Below, piece after piece: positions 49,405 through 58,787 of a stretch of DNA of 64,000 nucleotides. The DNA comes from Oceanisphaera profunda. Lineage in GTDB: Bacteria; Pseudomonadota; Gammaproteobacteria; Enterobacterales; Aeromonadaceae. A model generated the notes under the pieces. It did not search any database and was not told the DNA's origin. It saw only the letters and a list, made by a program, of their open reading frames with translations. Made by a program: the position numbers and the translations under genes. The stretch covers positions 1,302,001 to 1,366,000 of the forward strand of contig NZ_CP021377.1 of assembly GCF_002157895.1 (NCBI RefSeq). The letters are read 5' to 3'. Every line of letters begins with the position of its first letter. Positions within the stretch are counted from its first letter, which is position 1.

Positions 49405-49857
49405 ATGCCAGCAGTCGAAATCAAGAAATCTCTCGGTATTCTGGCCATTGCCGGTGTTGAGGCCTATCAGGCTAAGCCCGATGAAGAATACATGAACGAA
49501 GGGCAGAAAACGCACTTTCGTAAAATTCTGGGCGCTTGGCGCACTCAGTTGCGCGAAGAAGTCGATCGCACCGTGGGCTACATGAAAGACGAAGCTGCCA
49601 ATTTCCCCGATCCGGTGGACAGGGCCGCTCAAGAAGAGGAGTTTGCACTTGAGCTGCGTGCTCGAGATCGTGAACGTAAGTTAATCAAGAAAATCGAAAA
49701 AACACTGCAGAAAATCGAAGAAGATGACTTCGGCTACTGCGAGCACTGCGGTGTAGAAATTGGTATTCGTCGTCTAGAAGCCAGACCGACCGCCGATTTA
49801 TGTATCGATTGTAAGACTTTGGCTGAAATCAAAGAAAAACAGATGGCCGGTTACTAG
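49405..49857 (+). CDS. dksA: RNA polymerase-binding stringent response factor DksA
   Basis: A 150-residue protein close to E. coli DksA (151). The N-terminal region and coiled coil (about 35-105, with [20 protein letters not shown], whose acidic tip acts in the RNA polymerase secondary channel) are followed by a C4 zinc finger ([10 protein letters not shown] and DLCIDCKT). It works with ppGpp to redirect transcription. The ATG at 49405 follows TAGGAG; 12 extra codons upstream are not conserved. gluQ follows after 6 bases. Confidence 0.97.
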   Translation: MPAVEIKKSLGILAIAGVEAYQAKPDEEYMNEGQKTHFRKILGAWRTQLREEVDRTVGYMKDEAANFPDPVDRAAQEEEFALELRARDRERKLIKKIEKTLQKIEEDDFGYCEHCGVEIGIRRLEARPTADLCIDCKTLAEIKEKQMAGY

Positions 49858-49863
49858 CATTAT

Positions 49864-50787
49864 ATGAATAACAGCGCGCCCAAGCCTTATATTGGGCGCT
49901 TTGCCCCCTCACCCAGTGGCCCCCTGCATTTTGGCTCGTTAATCGCCGCCTTAGGCAGTTACTTGCAAGCCAAACGTTCTCAGGGAAGCTGGCTGCTCCG
50001 CATTGAAGACTTGGATCCGCCCCGCGAAATACCGGGCGCGGCCGACGACATTTTATTTGCGCTCGACGCCTTTGGCCTGCATTGGGACGGCCCCGTGGTC
50101 TACCAAAGCCAGCGCCTGGACGCTTATCAAGCGGTGCTCGATGAGTGGGCGAACCTTGGCCTCACTTATTATTGCCATTGCAGCCGAAAAACCATTACCG
50201 AAAGCGGTGGCTTTTATACCGGCCATTGTCGTGACTTAGGCCTGAGTGCAACACAGGCTTCAACGCGCTTAGTGATGACCAATCCGGTGTATGAATTTTA
50301 TGATCAACTGCAAGGCTCGGTTAAAATACCGACCGCGCTTGCAGAAGAAGATTTTATTGTACGTCGCCGTGACGGTTTTTATGCGTATAATCTGGCGGTG
50401 GTATTAGATGATGCAGCAGCGGGCATTACAGAAGTCGTGCGCGGAGCGGATTTGTTGGAGCCCACGGGCCGACAAATTGCGCTGTATCAAAGGTTGAATG
50501 CACCTATTCCCAACTGGCTGCATCTGCCCTTAGCTACCCTTTCTGGCCAGAAACTATCGAAGCAAAACCATGCGCCCGCCTTGGATTTACACCAAGCTGG
50601 CTCGCAATTATGTCAGGCCTTGGCTTTTTTAGGTCAGGCGCCGCCCGCTTCTTTATGGCAGGGCCAGATAGATGAAATTTTAAATTGGGCCATCGCACAT
50701 TGGCAGTTGCCACACGTGCCTGGTACCACACAAGTTGAGTTGAAGTGCACAGAGAATTCGCATTTTCAACGCCCTGCGCTATTATAG
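49864..50787 (+). CDS. gluQ: Glutamyl-Q tRNA(Asp) synthetase
   Basis: A 307-residue GluRS-like enzyme without an anticodon-binding domain. It glutamylates queuosine at position 34 of tRNA-Asp. HIGH-type motif: [15 protein letters not shown]; zinc-site cysteines: YYCHCSRKT and GHC; KMSKS-like: [11 protein letters not shown] (about 235). The order dksA-gluQ-pcnB matches E. coli. An inverted repeat element lies in the following gap. Confidence 0.95.
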   Translation: MNNSAPKPYIGRFAPSPSGPLHFGSLIAALGSYLQAKRSQGSWLLRIEDLDPPREIPGAADDILFALDAFGLHWDGPVVYQSQRLDAYQAVLDEWANLGLTYYCHCSRKTITESGGFYTGHCRDLGLSATQASTRLVMTNPVYEFYDQLQGSVKIPTALAEEDFIVRRRDGFYAYNLAVVLDDAAAGITEVVRGADLLEPTGRQIALYQRLNAPIPNWLHLPLATLSGQKLSKQNHAPALDLHQAGSQLCQALAFLGQAPPASLWQGQIDEILNWAIAHWQLPHVPGTTQVELKCTENSHFQRPALL

Positions 50788-50800
50788 TGCGCAAAATTTA

Positions 50801-50899
50801 AGGTCTGTTGACCTTTGCAAAACGATTTTTGCAGCCCTGCGGGTTCGGCTACACATATGTAGCTCGAACAAAATATAACCGCGACAGGTCAACAGACCC
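50801..50899. repeat. Inverted-repeat element upstream of pcnB
   Basis: AGGTCTGTTGACCT (50801-50814) and AGGTCAACAGACCC (50886-50899) pair at 13 of 14 positions across a 71-base loop, which itself contains the palindrome ACATATGT. The right arm ends 26 bases before the predicted pcnB start. It could be a small mobile element or an RNA structure ahead of pcnB. Confidence 0.7.
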
Positions 50900-50925
50900 T
50901 AGCTAAAGGCCATGCGAGGTGTCCT

Positions 50926-52332
50926 ATTTTTTCCCAGATTGCTGGCTTTTGTAAGAAGCTACTAAACCGAACTCCACAAGCCCGAGCCGAACAGGAGACG
51001 CTACCGTTGCAACCCGTGGTATTAACACGCGACCAACACGGTATATCACGCCAACAAATCAGTGATAACGCGCTCAAAGTGTTGTATCGCCTGAACAAAT
51101 CTGGATTTGAAGCCTACTTAGTGGGCGGCGGTGTTCGTGATTTACTCTTGGGTCGCCAGCCCAAAGACTTTGATATTGCCACCAGCGCGACGCCCGACCA
51201 GGTTAAGCAGTTATTTAGTAACTGTCGCTTGGTGGGTCGTCGTTTTCGCTTGGCCCATATTTTATTTGGCCGTGATGTGATCGAAGTGGCGACCTTTCGT
51301 GGTCATCATCATCAGGTTAATAACAATAAGAATGCGTCAGACCAATCCTCTGAGGGCATGCTGCTGCGTGACAACGTCTACGGCACCATAGAAGAAGATG
51401 CGGAGCGCCGCGACTTTAGTGTTAACGCTTTGTATTACAATATTGCTGACTTTAGCGTGGTGGGTTTTTCTAATGGTCTTAAAGACTTAGAAAACCGCAG
51501 CTTAGAGCTGATTGGTGATCCGGAAACCCGCTACCGTGAAGATCCGGTGCGCATGATCCGCGCGGTACGCTTTTCTGCGAAGCTGGGCTTAACCATTAGC
51601 CCGCGCACCGCCGCACCCATCCGTGATTTAGCGCCCTTGCTGGGTGATATTCCGCCTGCACGTTTGTTCGAAGAAACACTTAAGTTATTGCTGGCCGGTT
51701 ATGGGCTTGAAACCTACCACCAATTACAGCGTTATGACTTGTTTGCGCCTTTGTTCCCTGAAGCCGCCGATGTGATGGGCCAAGACGATAACGATTATCA
51801 TCGTTTTCTCGAACTGGCGCTGATCAATACCGATGAACGTATCGCAAAAGATATGCGTGTTACGCCAGCTTTCTTGTATGCAGCGCTGTTATGGGGACCG
51901 GTAGAAACCCGCACCCAACAGTTTATGCATGAAGGCGGCCTTAACTATTACGATGCTTTCTTGCTGGCCATGGATGAAGTGCTGGGTCGCCAAGTGAAGA
52001 GCGTAGCGATCCCGCGTCGCTTTAGCTCGGTAGTACGTGATATTTGGATGTTACAAGACCGCTTAACCAAGCGCAGCGGCAAACGCCCGCATCGCTTACT
52101 AGAGCATCCTAAGTTTCGTGCCGGTTATGACTTCTTGTTATTACGCGCCGAGCTCGACCCTAAGCTGAAAGAGCTAGCCGATTGGTGGACCGAGTTTCAA
52201 GTGGCAAACCCAGTGGACAGGCAGCAGTTATCTCGCGCCGCTCAGGCCCGACATAATCAGTTTGGTGGCGAAGACCCGGCTAAAGCGCGCAAGCGCCCAC
52301 GTCGTCGCCCGCGGAAGAAAAAAGAAGCATGA
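50926..52332 (+). CDS. pcnB: Poly(A) polymerase I, probable AUU start
   Basis: A 468-residue nucleotidyltransferase adding poly(A) tails that mark RNA for decay. The head domain has LVGGGVRDLLLGRQPKDFDIATSA. Basic C-terminal tail: KARKRPRRRPRKKKEA. The start is assigned to ATT at 50926: the frame from there reads IFSQIAGFCKKLLNRT, which aligns with E. coli MFTRVANFCRKVLSREE. Between the upstream in-frame stop (TAG 50860) and this point there is no ATG, GTG or TTG. E. coli pcnB itself initiates at AUU. AGGTG lies just upstream. A TTG at 51007 would lose 27 conserved residues. folK overlaps its end by 4 bases. Confidence 0.9.
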   Translation: MFSQIAGFCKKLLNRTPQARAEQETLPLQPVVLTRDQHGISRQQISDNALKVLYRLNKSGFEAYLVGGGVRDLLLGRQPKDFDIATSATPDQVKQLFSNCRLVGRRFRLAHILFGRDVIEVATFRGHHHQVNNNKNASDQSSEGMLLRDNVYGTIEEDAERRDFSVNALYYNIADFSVVGFSNGLKDLENRSLELIGDPETRYREDPVRMIRAVRFSAKLGLTISPRTAAPIRDLAPLLGDIPPARLFEETLKLLLAGYGLETYHQLQRYDLFAPLFPEAADVMGQDDNDYHRFLELALINTDERIAKDMRVTPAFLYAALLWGPVETRTQQFMHEGGLNYYDAFLLAMDEVLGRQVKSVAIPRRFSSVVRDIWMLQDRLTKRSGKRPHRLLEHPKFRAGYDFLLLRAELDPKLKELADWWTEFQVANPVDRQQLSRAAQARHNQFGGEDPAKARKRPRRRPRKKKEA

Positions 52333-52814
52333 GTCAAGTGTACGTAGCCTTAGGCGCCAACTTAAGCGAGCCTTTGGCACACATTAAGGCCGCGCAAGCG
52401 GCACTGGCAGGCTTGGCCACAACCGGTAGCCTGCGTCATTCACCGCTTTATCAAAGCCAACCTATGGGGCCGGCAGATCAGCCGCCCTATATCAATGGCG
52501 TCTCGGTGTTTGAGACCACCTTGGCCCCGCACGCACTACTAGATGCGCTGCAAGCCATAGAGCAAACCCAAGGCCGCGTGCGCAAAGGCGAGCGCTGGGG
52601 GCCGCGTACTCTGGACTTAGATATCTTGTTGTATGACGACTTGATAATGAAGGATGACCGCTTAACCCTGCCCCACTACGGCATGAAGCAGCGCGAGTTT
52701 GTGTTATACCCGCTGGCGGACTTGTGCCCAGACCTGATTTTACCCTGCGGCACGGCTCTAGCGCCCTTGCTGCTGACTTGCCCTATCAATGGCATGACGC
52801 CACTGCTCTCGTAG
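52329..52814 (+). CDS. folK: 2-amino-4-hydroxy-6-hydroxymethyldihydropteridine pyrophosphokinase
   Basis: A 161-residue HPPK that transfers pyrophosphate from ATP to hydroxymethyl-dihydropterin in folate synthesis. Family motifs: VYVALGANLSEP at the N-terminus, PPYINGVSVFET, and RWGPRTLDLDILLYDD (about 90-105, metal-binding Asp pair). Its ATG overlaps the pcnB stop (ATGA), so the two are coupled. panB follows after 15 bases. Confidence 0.96.
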   Translation: MSQVYVALGANLSEPLAHIKAAQAALAGLATTGSLRHSPLYQSQPMGPADQPPYINGVSVFETTLAPHALLDALQAIEQTQGRVRKGERWGPRTLDLDILLYDDLIMKDDRLTLPHYGMKQREFVLYPLADLCPDLILPCGTALAPLLLTCPINGMTPLLS

Positions 52815-52829
52815 TCAAAGGAATCTCTC

Positions 52830-53624
52830 ATGAGTAAAGTAACCACAGCCCGCCTGTTAGCGATGAAACTCGATCAGCAAAAAATTGCCATGATCACCGC
52901 CTATGATGCCACCTTTGCTAACGTATTTGAGCAAGCCGGTGCTCACGCCATTTTAATTGGCGACTCGCTGGGCATGGTATTACAAGGCGAAGACAGCACG
53001 CTAAAAGTTACGGTCGAAGAAATGGCCTATCACACCCGTTGTGTGGCCAAAGGCTGCACCAAGGCGCTGATTGTCGCTGACTTGCCGTTTATGAGTTACA
53101 GCAATACCGATCAAGCCTGTACTAATGCGGCGACCTTAATGCGTGCCGGCGCGCACATGGTTAAGCTGGAAGGCGGTGATTGGCTGGTCGAGACCATTAC
53201 TCAGCTAACCCGCCAAGGGGTACCTGTGTGTGGCCATTTGGGACTAACGCCGCAATCGGTACACGTGTTTGGTGGCTTTAAGTTACAGGGCCGTGAGCGC
53301 GCCCAAGCAGAAAAAATTAAGCAGGATGCAAAAGCACTGCAGGCCGCAGGTATTCAGCTATTAGTACTGGAATGCGTGCCCAGCCCGCTCGCTAAAGAGA
53401 TCAGTGAATTATTGAGCATTCCGGTGATCGGTATAGGTGCCGGTCCAAACACCGATGGCCAAGTGTTGGTAATGCAAGATGCCTTGGGCTTAACCACGGG
53501 TTATGTGCCTAAGTTCACCAAGAACTTTTTGGCCGAGCATCCAAGCGTGAAAGCCGCCATTAGTGCTTACGTAACAGACGTAGCCGAGGGACGTTTTCCT
53601 GGCCCTGAGCACAGCTTTAACTAA
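52830..53624 (+). CDS. panB: 3-methyl-2-oxobutanoate hydroxymethyltransferase
   Basis: A 264-residue enzyme making ketopantoate from 2-oxoisovalerate, the first committed step of pantothenate synthesis. Conserved elements: MITAYDATFANVFEQAG, GDSLGMVLQGEDST, AGAHMVKLEG and GIGAGPNTDGQVLVMQD. Length equals E. coli PanB. An AAAGGAAT site precedes the ATG. panC lies 56 bases on. Confidence 0.97.
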   Translation: MSKVTTARLLAMKLDQQKIAMITAYDATFANVFEQAGAHAILIGDSLGMVLQGEDSTLKVTVEEMAYHTRCVAKGCTKALIVADLPFMSYSNTDQACTNAATLMRAGAHMVKLEGGDWLVETITQLTRQGVPVCGHLGLTPQSVHVFGGFKLQGRERAQAEKIKQDAKALQAAGIQLLVLECVPSPLAKEISELLSIPVIGIGAGPNTDGQVLVMQDALGLTTGYVPKFTKNFLAEHPSVKAAISAYVTDVAEGRFPGPEHSFN

Positions 53625-53680
53625 CGCATACTCACTCTTAATAAATTTTAATTAAAACCAAGCACAGCAGAGAATCGAAC

Positions 53681-54526
53681 ATGCCGCTTATTTCTGATAT
53701 CTCCTCTTTAAGAGCCACCATTAATGAGTGGCGTCGCCAAGGGTTGCGCATCGGCTTTGTGCCGACCATGGGCAACTTGCACGCCGGCCATCTGCAGTTA
53801 GTCAAGACGGCGCGCCTGCACTGCGATAAGGTGATAGTTAGCATCTTCGTCAACCCCATGCAGTTTGACCGTGCAGCAGACTTAAGCGCTTATCCGCGCA
53901 CTTTAGAGCAAGACTGTGAGCGCTTAGATGAGTTGGCCGATGCGATATTTACGCCCACCCCTGAATTGATGTACCCCAACGGCCAGCAGCAGCAAACTCG
54001 CGTGGTGGTGCCCGGTGTTAGCGAAGTGCTCGAAGGCGCGCTGCGCCCCGGCCACTTTGATGGTGTGAGCACTGTGGTGTGTAAGCTGTTCAACCTAGTA
54101 CAGCCAGACTTGGCCTGCTTTGGTGAAAAAGATTACCAGCAATTAGCGCTGATCCGTAAAATGGTCAGCGATTTAAATATGCCGGTCGAGCTGATAGGCG
54201 TACCCACGGTGCGAGCGGAAGACGGCTTAGCCCTGAGCTCGCGCAATGGCTATTTAACGGCCACTGAGCGCGAGCAAGCCCCCGAACTGGCAGCGACTAT
54301 GTCATGGTTAGCCGAGCGCATTGTTCAAGGTGAGCGCGATTTTGCAGCACTGGTAGCAGCTGGCAGCACCCGCTTAAATAATGGTGGTTTTACCACAGAT
54401 GCCATTGATATCGTGGACGCCAGCACGCTACTGCCCGTTACCGAGCAAGCCCAAGCCGTGGTGATTTTAATGGCAGCCTTTTTAGGTAAAGCACGATTAA
54501 TAGACAATCAGGTCGTGTCTTTATAA
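53681..54526 (+). CDS. panC: Pantothenate synthetase
   Basis: A 281-residue ATP-dependent ligase joining pantoate and beta-alanine. HIGH-type motif: VPTMGNLHAGHLQLV (about 25-40). KMSKS-like region: EKDYQQLALIRKMV; GLALSSRNGYL holds ATP-contact residues. It lies between panB and panD. Confidence 0.97.
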   Translation: MPLISDISSLRATINEWRRQGLRIGFVPTMGNLHAGHLQLVKTARLHCDKVIVSIFVNPMQFDRAADLSAYPRTLEQDCERLDELADAIFTPTPELMYPNGQQQQTRVVVPGVSEVLEGALRPGHFDGVSTVVCKLFNLVQPDLACFGEKDYQQLALIRKMVSDLNMPVELIGVPTVRAEDGLALSSRNGYLTATEREQAPELAATMSWLAERIVQGERDFAALVAAGSTRLNNGGFTTDAIDIVDASTLLPVTEQAQAVVILMAAFLGKARLIDNQVVSL

Positions 54527-54635
54527 GATGCGCCTTCTTTTTGGCAAGATTTTTCTGCAGACTTAACTGCAGACAGACGGATGCGTGTATTAAGGGTCAA
54601 TAAACCCTCAGCACTTACAACGGAGATCAGGAAAC

Positions 54636-55022
54636 ATGGATATGCAACGCGTTATGCTGAGAGGCAAACTGCACCAAGCACGGGTGACTCACGCTGAACT
54701 GAACTACGAAGGTTCTTGTGCCATCGATCAAGACTTACTGGATGCAGTGAACATTCGCGAATATGAGCAAATCGATATTTATAACATCGAAAATGGCGAG
54801 CGTTTTCACACCTATGCAATTTCCGGTGAGCGCGGCTCTAAGATGATCTCACTCAATGGTGCCGCCGCCCGCAAGGCCGCCGTGGGTGATCGCATCATCA
54901 TCTGTGCTTATGCGCCTATGAGCGAGCAGCAGATTGAACAGTATCACCCAAGCTTGGTGTATCTGGATGTGGACAACAACATAGTGCGCACCAGCAAAAA
55001 CATCCCGCTGCAATTGGCTTAA
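54636..55022 (+). CDS. panD: Aspartate 1-decarboxylase
   Basis: A 128-residue precursor self-cleaved at Gly-Ser in NYEGSCAID to give the pyruvoyl cofactor; the Ser is residue 27 from this start or 25 from the second ATG (54642), the family's usual number. Either start is possible; AGGAA is close to the first. It makes beta-alanine for PanC. Gap of 109 bases from panC, and a strong terminator follows. Confidence 0.96.
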   Translation: MDMQRVMLRGKLHQARVTHAELNYEGSCAIDQDLLDAVNIREYEQIDIYNIENGERFHTYAISGERGSKMISLNGAAARKAAVGDRIIICAYAPMSEQQIEQYHPSLVYLDVDNNIVRTSKNIPLQLA

Positions 55023-55066
55023 AAGCAGCCGTAAGCTAAACGTCGTACGCTGTAACTAGTCATTAA

Positions 55067-55096
55067 AAACCCGAGCCTTAAGCTCGGGTTTTTTTA
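55067..55096 (+). terminator. Terminator of folK-panBCD
   Basis: Arms AACCCGAGC and GCTCGGGTT around CTTAA, followed by a run of T (55089-55095). Confidence 0.9.
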
Positions 55097-55157
55097 TTGG
55101 TGGCGAGATCTGTAATTATTAAGAGGTAAGCCAAAGCTAATAGGAGGCGATTTTAGT

Positions 55158-55763
55158 ATGCCGTTTTCTCACTTCAAGCTAGCACTAATCCCTATGGCTG
55201 ATCTCCACGCCGCGGCTGTGCTATGTGCAGAGGCCATGGCTGATAATCCATTGCACCTTAAAGTGTTTGGCCAAGATATACATAAGCGCCAGCAACGGCT
55301 TACACGGCTGTTTAGCGGTTTACTGCCTTATATCGCCCGCAATGGTGAGCTAAGGGGCGCTTATGCAGGCCAGCAGCTAGTCGGCGTCTTAGGACGGTTA
55401 GCTCCCGGCCGCTGCCAACCCAGTTATATAGAGACATTAAAGCTGGCACCGGCCTTATTAGCCAGTAACTCACCGCTAGGTTGGCTGCGTACCCTGCGTT
55501 GGCTAAAGCAATGGTCGGCACTGGATCCTAAAATACCACATTGGCACCTAGGCCCGCTTGCCGTAGCCCCAAACCATCAGCGCCAAGGCATAGGCCGCGC
55601 TTTGATGGAAGTCGTCATTAATGAGGCCAACGGCGTTAGCTTATATCTGGAAACCGATAAGCTCAGCAATGTGCAGTTTTATCAAAAACTAGGCTTTAAT
55701 ATCATCGCCACGCCCATCTTGTTGGGTACCAAAACATGGTTGATGCTTCGCAGTGAGGCGTGA
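55158..55763 (+). CDS. GNAT-family N-acetyltransferase
   Basis: A 201-residue acetyl-CoA-dependent transferase. The acetyl-CoA motif is APNHQRQGIGRALMEVV (about residue 135), followed by YLETDKLSNVQFYQKLGF, typical of the fold's second half. Substrate unknown. It starts 135 bases after panD and behind its terminator, with AGGAGGCG in front. Confidence 0.9.
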   Translation: MPFSHFKLALIPMADLHAAAVLCAEAMADNPLHLKVFGQDIHKRQQRLTRLFSGLLPYIARNGELRGAYAGQQLVGVLGRLAPGRCQPSYIETLKLAPALLASNSPLGWLRTLRWLKQWSALDPKIPHWHLGPLAVAPNHQRQGIGRALMEVVINEANGVSLYLETDKLSNVQFYQKLGFNIIATPILLGTKTWLMLRSEA

Positions 55764-55982
55764 AGAGTGAAGAGAAAGAGCTGGAAGTAAGATATAAATA
55801 CCAAACCATTCTGCCTAACATGTAGAAGCCGCTTTAGCCGGCTGGTTTTGCATAGCAAAACGTCATTTGAAGCGTGAGAGCTGGAAGCTGATAGTTCCGC
55901 AAAGAGGTTTATCTATAAAAAATGGCAGCCCATTGGCTGCCATTCCTCTCTTCACACTTTACTCTTCACGTCTCACGAAAAA
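55764..55982. repeat. Repeat cluster between convergent GNAT and yadH genes
   Basis: GTGAAGAGTGAAGAGAAAG at the start faces CTCTTCACACTTTACTCTTC (about 55946-55968). Between them lies GTAGAAGCCGCTTTAGCCGG (second family) and AATGGCAGCCCATTGGCTGC, itself a hairpin (about 55920-55945). These probably provide bidirectional termination. Confidence 0.65.
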
Positions 55983-56756
55983 CTACGTCCGCAAGCCGCG
56001 ACCGGTACGGATCAAATACCAAGCCCACCAGTAGAACACCAAGATAAAGCCGATAATAATGGTGTAGGCCACACTTAAGCGCACATCCGACACCCCCAAA
56101 AAGCCGTAGCGGAAAGCGTTCACCATATAGAGCACCGGATTTATCTGCGAGATGTTTTGCCACACGGTTGGCAACAGGCTAATGGAATAAAACACGCCGC
56201 CTAAATAGGTCAGCGGCGTTAAAATAAAGGTCGGAATAATGCTGATATTATCGAAACTGCGGGCGTAAATAGCATTCAGTAAACCGGCCAACGCAAATAA
56301 CACCGAGGTCAAAAATACGGTAAATATTACGCTAAACAGATGCTCAATATGCAAGTCGACAAAGAACAGCGACACTAGGCTAACGATTAAGCCCACCAGC
56401 AAACCGCGCACCACACCACCGCCTACATAGCCGGCAATGATCACATAAGTGGGCACCGGGGCCACTAATAGTTCTTCAATGTTATTTTGGAACTTACTAC
56501 TGTAAAAAGAGGAGGCCACGTTAGAGTAAGAGTTGGTAATCACCGACATCATAATCAAACCAGGCACAATAAAGGCCATATAAGAAAAGCCGTCCATCTC
56601 GCCAATCCGACTACCAATCAGGTTGCCAAAAATAACGAAATACAGCGTCATGGTAATCGCTGGCGGCACCAAAGTTTGTACCCAAATACGGCCAAAACGC
56701 ACTACTTCACGAGATAAAATACTGCTAAAGGCTACATAATAACGCATGCCGCTCAT
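55983..56756 (-). CDS. yadH: ABC-2 type exporter permease YadH
   Basis: A 257-residue inner-membrane protein with six segments and the ABC-2 signature region (about 190-225, GGVFYSISLLPTVWQNISQ followed by NPVLYMVNAFRYGFLG). It pairs with YadG; the genes overlap by 4 bases. The exported substrate is unknown. The pair lies next to hpt as in E. coli (yadGH-can-hpt). Confidence 0.93.
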   Translation of the reverse strand: MSGMRYYVAFSSILSREVVRFGRIWVQTLVPPAITMTLYFVIFGNLIGSRIGEMDGFSYMAFIVPGLIMMSVITNSYSNVASSFYSSKFQNNIEELLVAPVPTYVIIAGYVGGGVVRGLLVGLIVSLVSLFFVDLHIEHLFSVIFTVFLTSVLFALAGLLNAIYARSFDNISIIPTFILTPLTYLGGVFYSISLLPTVWQNISQINPVLYMVNAFRYGFLGVSDVRLSVAYTIIIGFILVFYWWAWYLIRTGRGLRT

Positions 56757-57676
56757 ACTGCTGCTCTCCCGTTTTCTACTAGCGTTACAAATAACTCTTC
56801 TAAGCGATTGGCCTTATTGCGCATGCTTAACACCCGCACCCCTTGCTCGTTAAGCTGAGCAAAGACATTATTTAAGCCCTGCTCTTTCTTCACTTCCACT
56901 TCTAAGGTGTGATCATCGAGCAGCTGCCAGTTATAGCCAGATAAAAATGGCTCGCGGCCGTCAACCGCTAAGTCCAGAATAAAGGTTTCTACGGTTATTT
57001 TACCGAGCAAGCCTTTCATGCTGGTGTTTTCTACTAACAGCCCTTTATCTATGATGCCAATATGACGACAGAGCAATTCCGCCTCTTCCAGATAATGGGT
57101 GGTCAGGATAATAGTGATGCCTTGCTCGTTAATCAGCTTTAAAAAGTCCCACATGGCGCGACGAATTTCGATATCTACCCCCGCCGTCGGCTCATCCAAA
57201 ATCAATAACTTAGGCTCATGCATTAAGGCGCGGGCTATCATTAGGCGGCGCTTCATGCCGCCAGAAAGGGTGCGCGAAATGGCATGGCGCTTATCCCACA
57301 AATCCAACTGCTTAAGATAACGCTCGGCGCGAACTTTGGCTTCTTTGCGCGGTACACCGTATAAGCCCGCTTGGTTGATTACCACCTGTTCGACTTTTTC
57401 AAACTGGTTAAAGTTAAACTCTTGCGGCACTAAACCAATTTGGCTCTTGGCATCTTCCAAGTGGGTATCGATATCAAAACCAAACACCTTTACCGTGCCG
57501 GCAGTTTTGTTCACTAAGGAAGAGATAATGCCAATGGTGGTGGACTTACCTGCACCATTAGGGCCTAACAGCGCATAAAAGTCGCCCTGCTCTACGGTTA
57601 AATCTATGCCTTTGAGCGCTTCTACACCACCGGCATAGACCTTGCGCAAGCCTGCAATTTCCAGTGCTTTGGTCAT
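56753..57676 (-). CDS. yadG: ABC exporter ATP-binding protein YadG
   Basis: A 307-residue ATPase (E. coli YadG 308). Walker A LLGPNGAGKSTTIG, signature LSGGMKRRLMIARALMHEP, Walker B LLILDEPTAGVD and H-loop ILTTHYLEEAE are all intact. A C-terminal ~80-residue extension is typical of this group. The ATG at 57676 follows GGAG; the ATG at 57688 is not conserved. It drives YadH. Confidence 0.94.
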   Translation of the reverse strand: MTKALEIAGLRKVYAGGVEALKGIDLTVEQGDFYALLGPNGAGKSTTIGIISSLVNKTAGTVKVFGFDIDTHLEDAKSQIGLVPQEFNFNQFEKVEQVVINQAGLYGVPRKEAKVRAERYLKQLDLWDKRHAISRTLSGGMKRRLMIARALMHEPKLLILDEPTAGVDIEIRRAMWDFLKLINEQGITIILTTHYLEEAELLCRHIGIIDKGLLVENTSMKGLLGKITVETFILDLAVDGREPFLSGYNWQLLDDHTLEVEVKKEQGLNNVFAQLNEQGVRVLSMRNKANRLEELFVTLVENGRAAV

Positions 57677-58075
57677 CAATAGCTCCATAACATAAAAAAG
57701 CCCGCGAGCAGACTCGTCACTAAACTGCCTTTAAGACTAAAGACTTTTTGCAACGGAACCCACAGAATGCGCGGAAATATTAAGCTGAGATAAGTTCGAA
57801 AAAAGCTAAGAGATCTTATTGGTAAAAGCTAGAACAAAGCCGGCAGCTGTAAGCGATCAGCGAAGACAAACACCGAGCCCTGTAGCCTTGCGCTTTAGCT
57901 GCAAGTCCTGCGGAGCAGGATGGTTTATTAGTACATATTACCCAATTAAATCACTTTCAGATTTGATCTCTATTTTTCCGTGGGTTCCGTGGATTCCGTT
58001 GCGAGAGGGTTTGGTTTTAGTTTTTTCTTCCTGCTCGTCCACTTCACCCTTTACTCTTCACCCTTGAACAGCAAA
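57677..58075. repeat. Second MITE-like element and other repeats
   Basis: No gene. GCAACGGAACCCACAGAATG (57750-57769) faces TTTTTCCGTGGGTTCCGTGG (about 57972-57991), the same inverted-repeat family as at 14440-14781, and both elements begin with TAAAGACTT or AAAGACTTTT. Downstream, CACTTCACCCTTTACTCTTC (about 58038-58057) is a GTGAAG-family copy before hpt's end. Confidence 0.7.
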
Positions 58076-58606
58076 TCAATCCAGCGGTATTACCTTGCCG
58101 ATGTAGGGCAGGTTGCGATAGCGCTGGGCGTAATCGATGCCATAGCCCACCACGAATTCGTCGGGTATGGTAAAGCCTACCCAATCTACCGGCACATCCA
58201 CTTCTCGACGATCTGGCTTATCGAGCAAGGAGCAAATGGTCAGAGAGGCAGGTTGGCGCAAGGACAAAATCTCTTTCACCTTACTCAAGGTGTAACCCGT
58301 ATCTATGATGTCTTCGACGATTAACACGTGCTTACCGTGAATTTCATCATCTAAGTCTTTGAGAATGCGCACATCACGATTACTTTTTGTGCCACTACCG
58401 TAGCTGGAAGCCGTCATAAAATCGAGCCGTACCGGTAATGGGATTTGGCGGCAAAGATCGGCCATAAAGACACAGGAGCCGCGCAGCAAACCCACCATCA
58501 CCAGCTCATCTACGCCTTGATAATGTTGAGTAATTTGTTCGCCTAATGCTTGGATCCGGGCATTAACCTCATCGGTGCTGATCAGGACATCCACTCTGTG
58601 TTTCAT
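58076..58606 (-). CDS. hpt: Hypoxanthine phosphoribosyltransferase
   Basis: A 176-residue purine-salvage enzyme making IMP (and GMP) from PRPP. The PRPP motif is [14 protein letters not shown] (about residue 105), and [12 protein letters not shown] is the earlier flexible loop region. Length close to E. coli Hpt (178). Confidence 0.96.
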   Translation of the reverse strand: MKHRVDVLISTDEVNARIQALGEQITQHYQGVDELVMVGLLRGSCVFMADLCRQIPLPVRLDFMTASSYGSGTKSNRDVRILKDLDDEIHGKHVLIVEDIIDTGYTLSKVKEILSLRQPASLTICSLLDKPDRREVDVPVDWVGFTIPDEFVVGYGIDYAQRYRNLPYIGKVIPLD

Positions 58607-58787
58607 TTTCGCTCCGTTCGGGGTAGTAACGCCCGATTGTGATTAAAGACGTATTCTAACGGAAATCTAACTGGGCTGCATGTGGCATGCGTGAGGCGTA
58701 AATACGCGGTAAGCCTTACGCCGTCAGACAAAGCCGGTCGAATGAATTCGACCCTACTGCTTGGCGCTTGGTGCTAGGCGCTGTATT

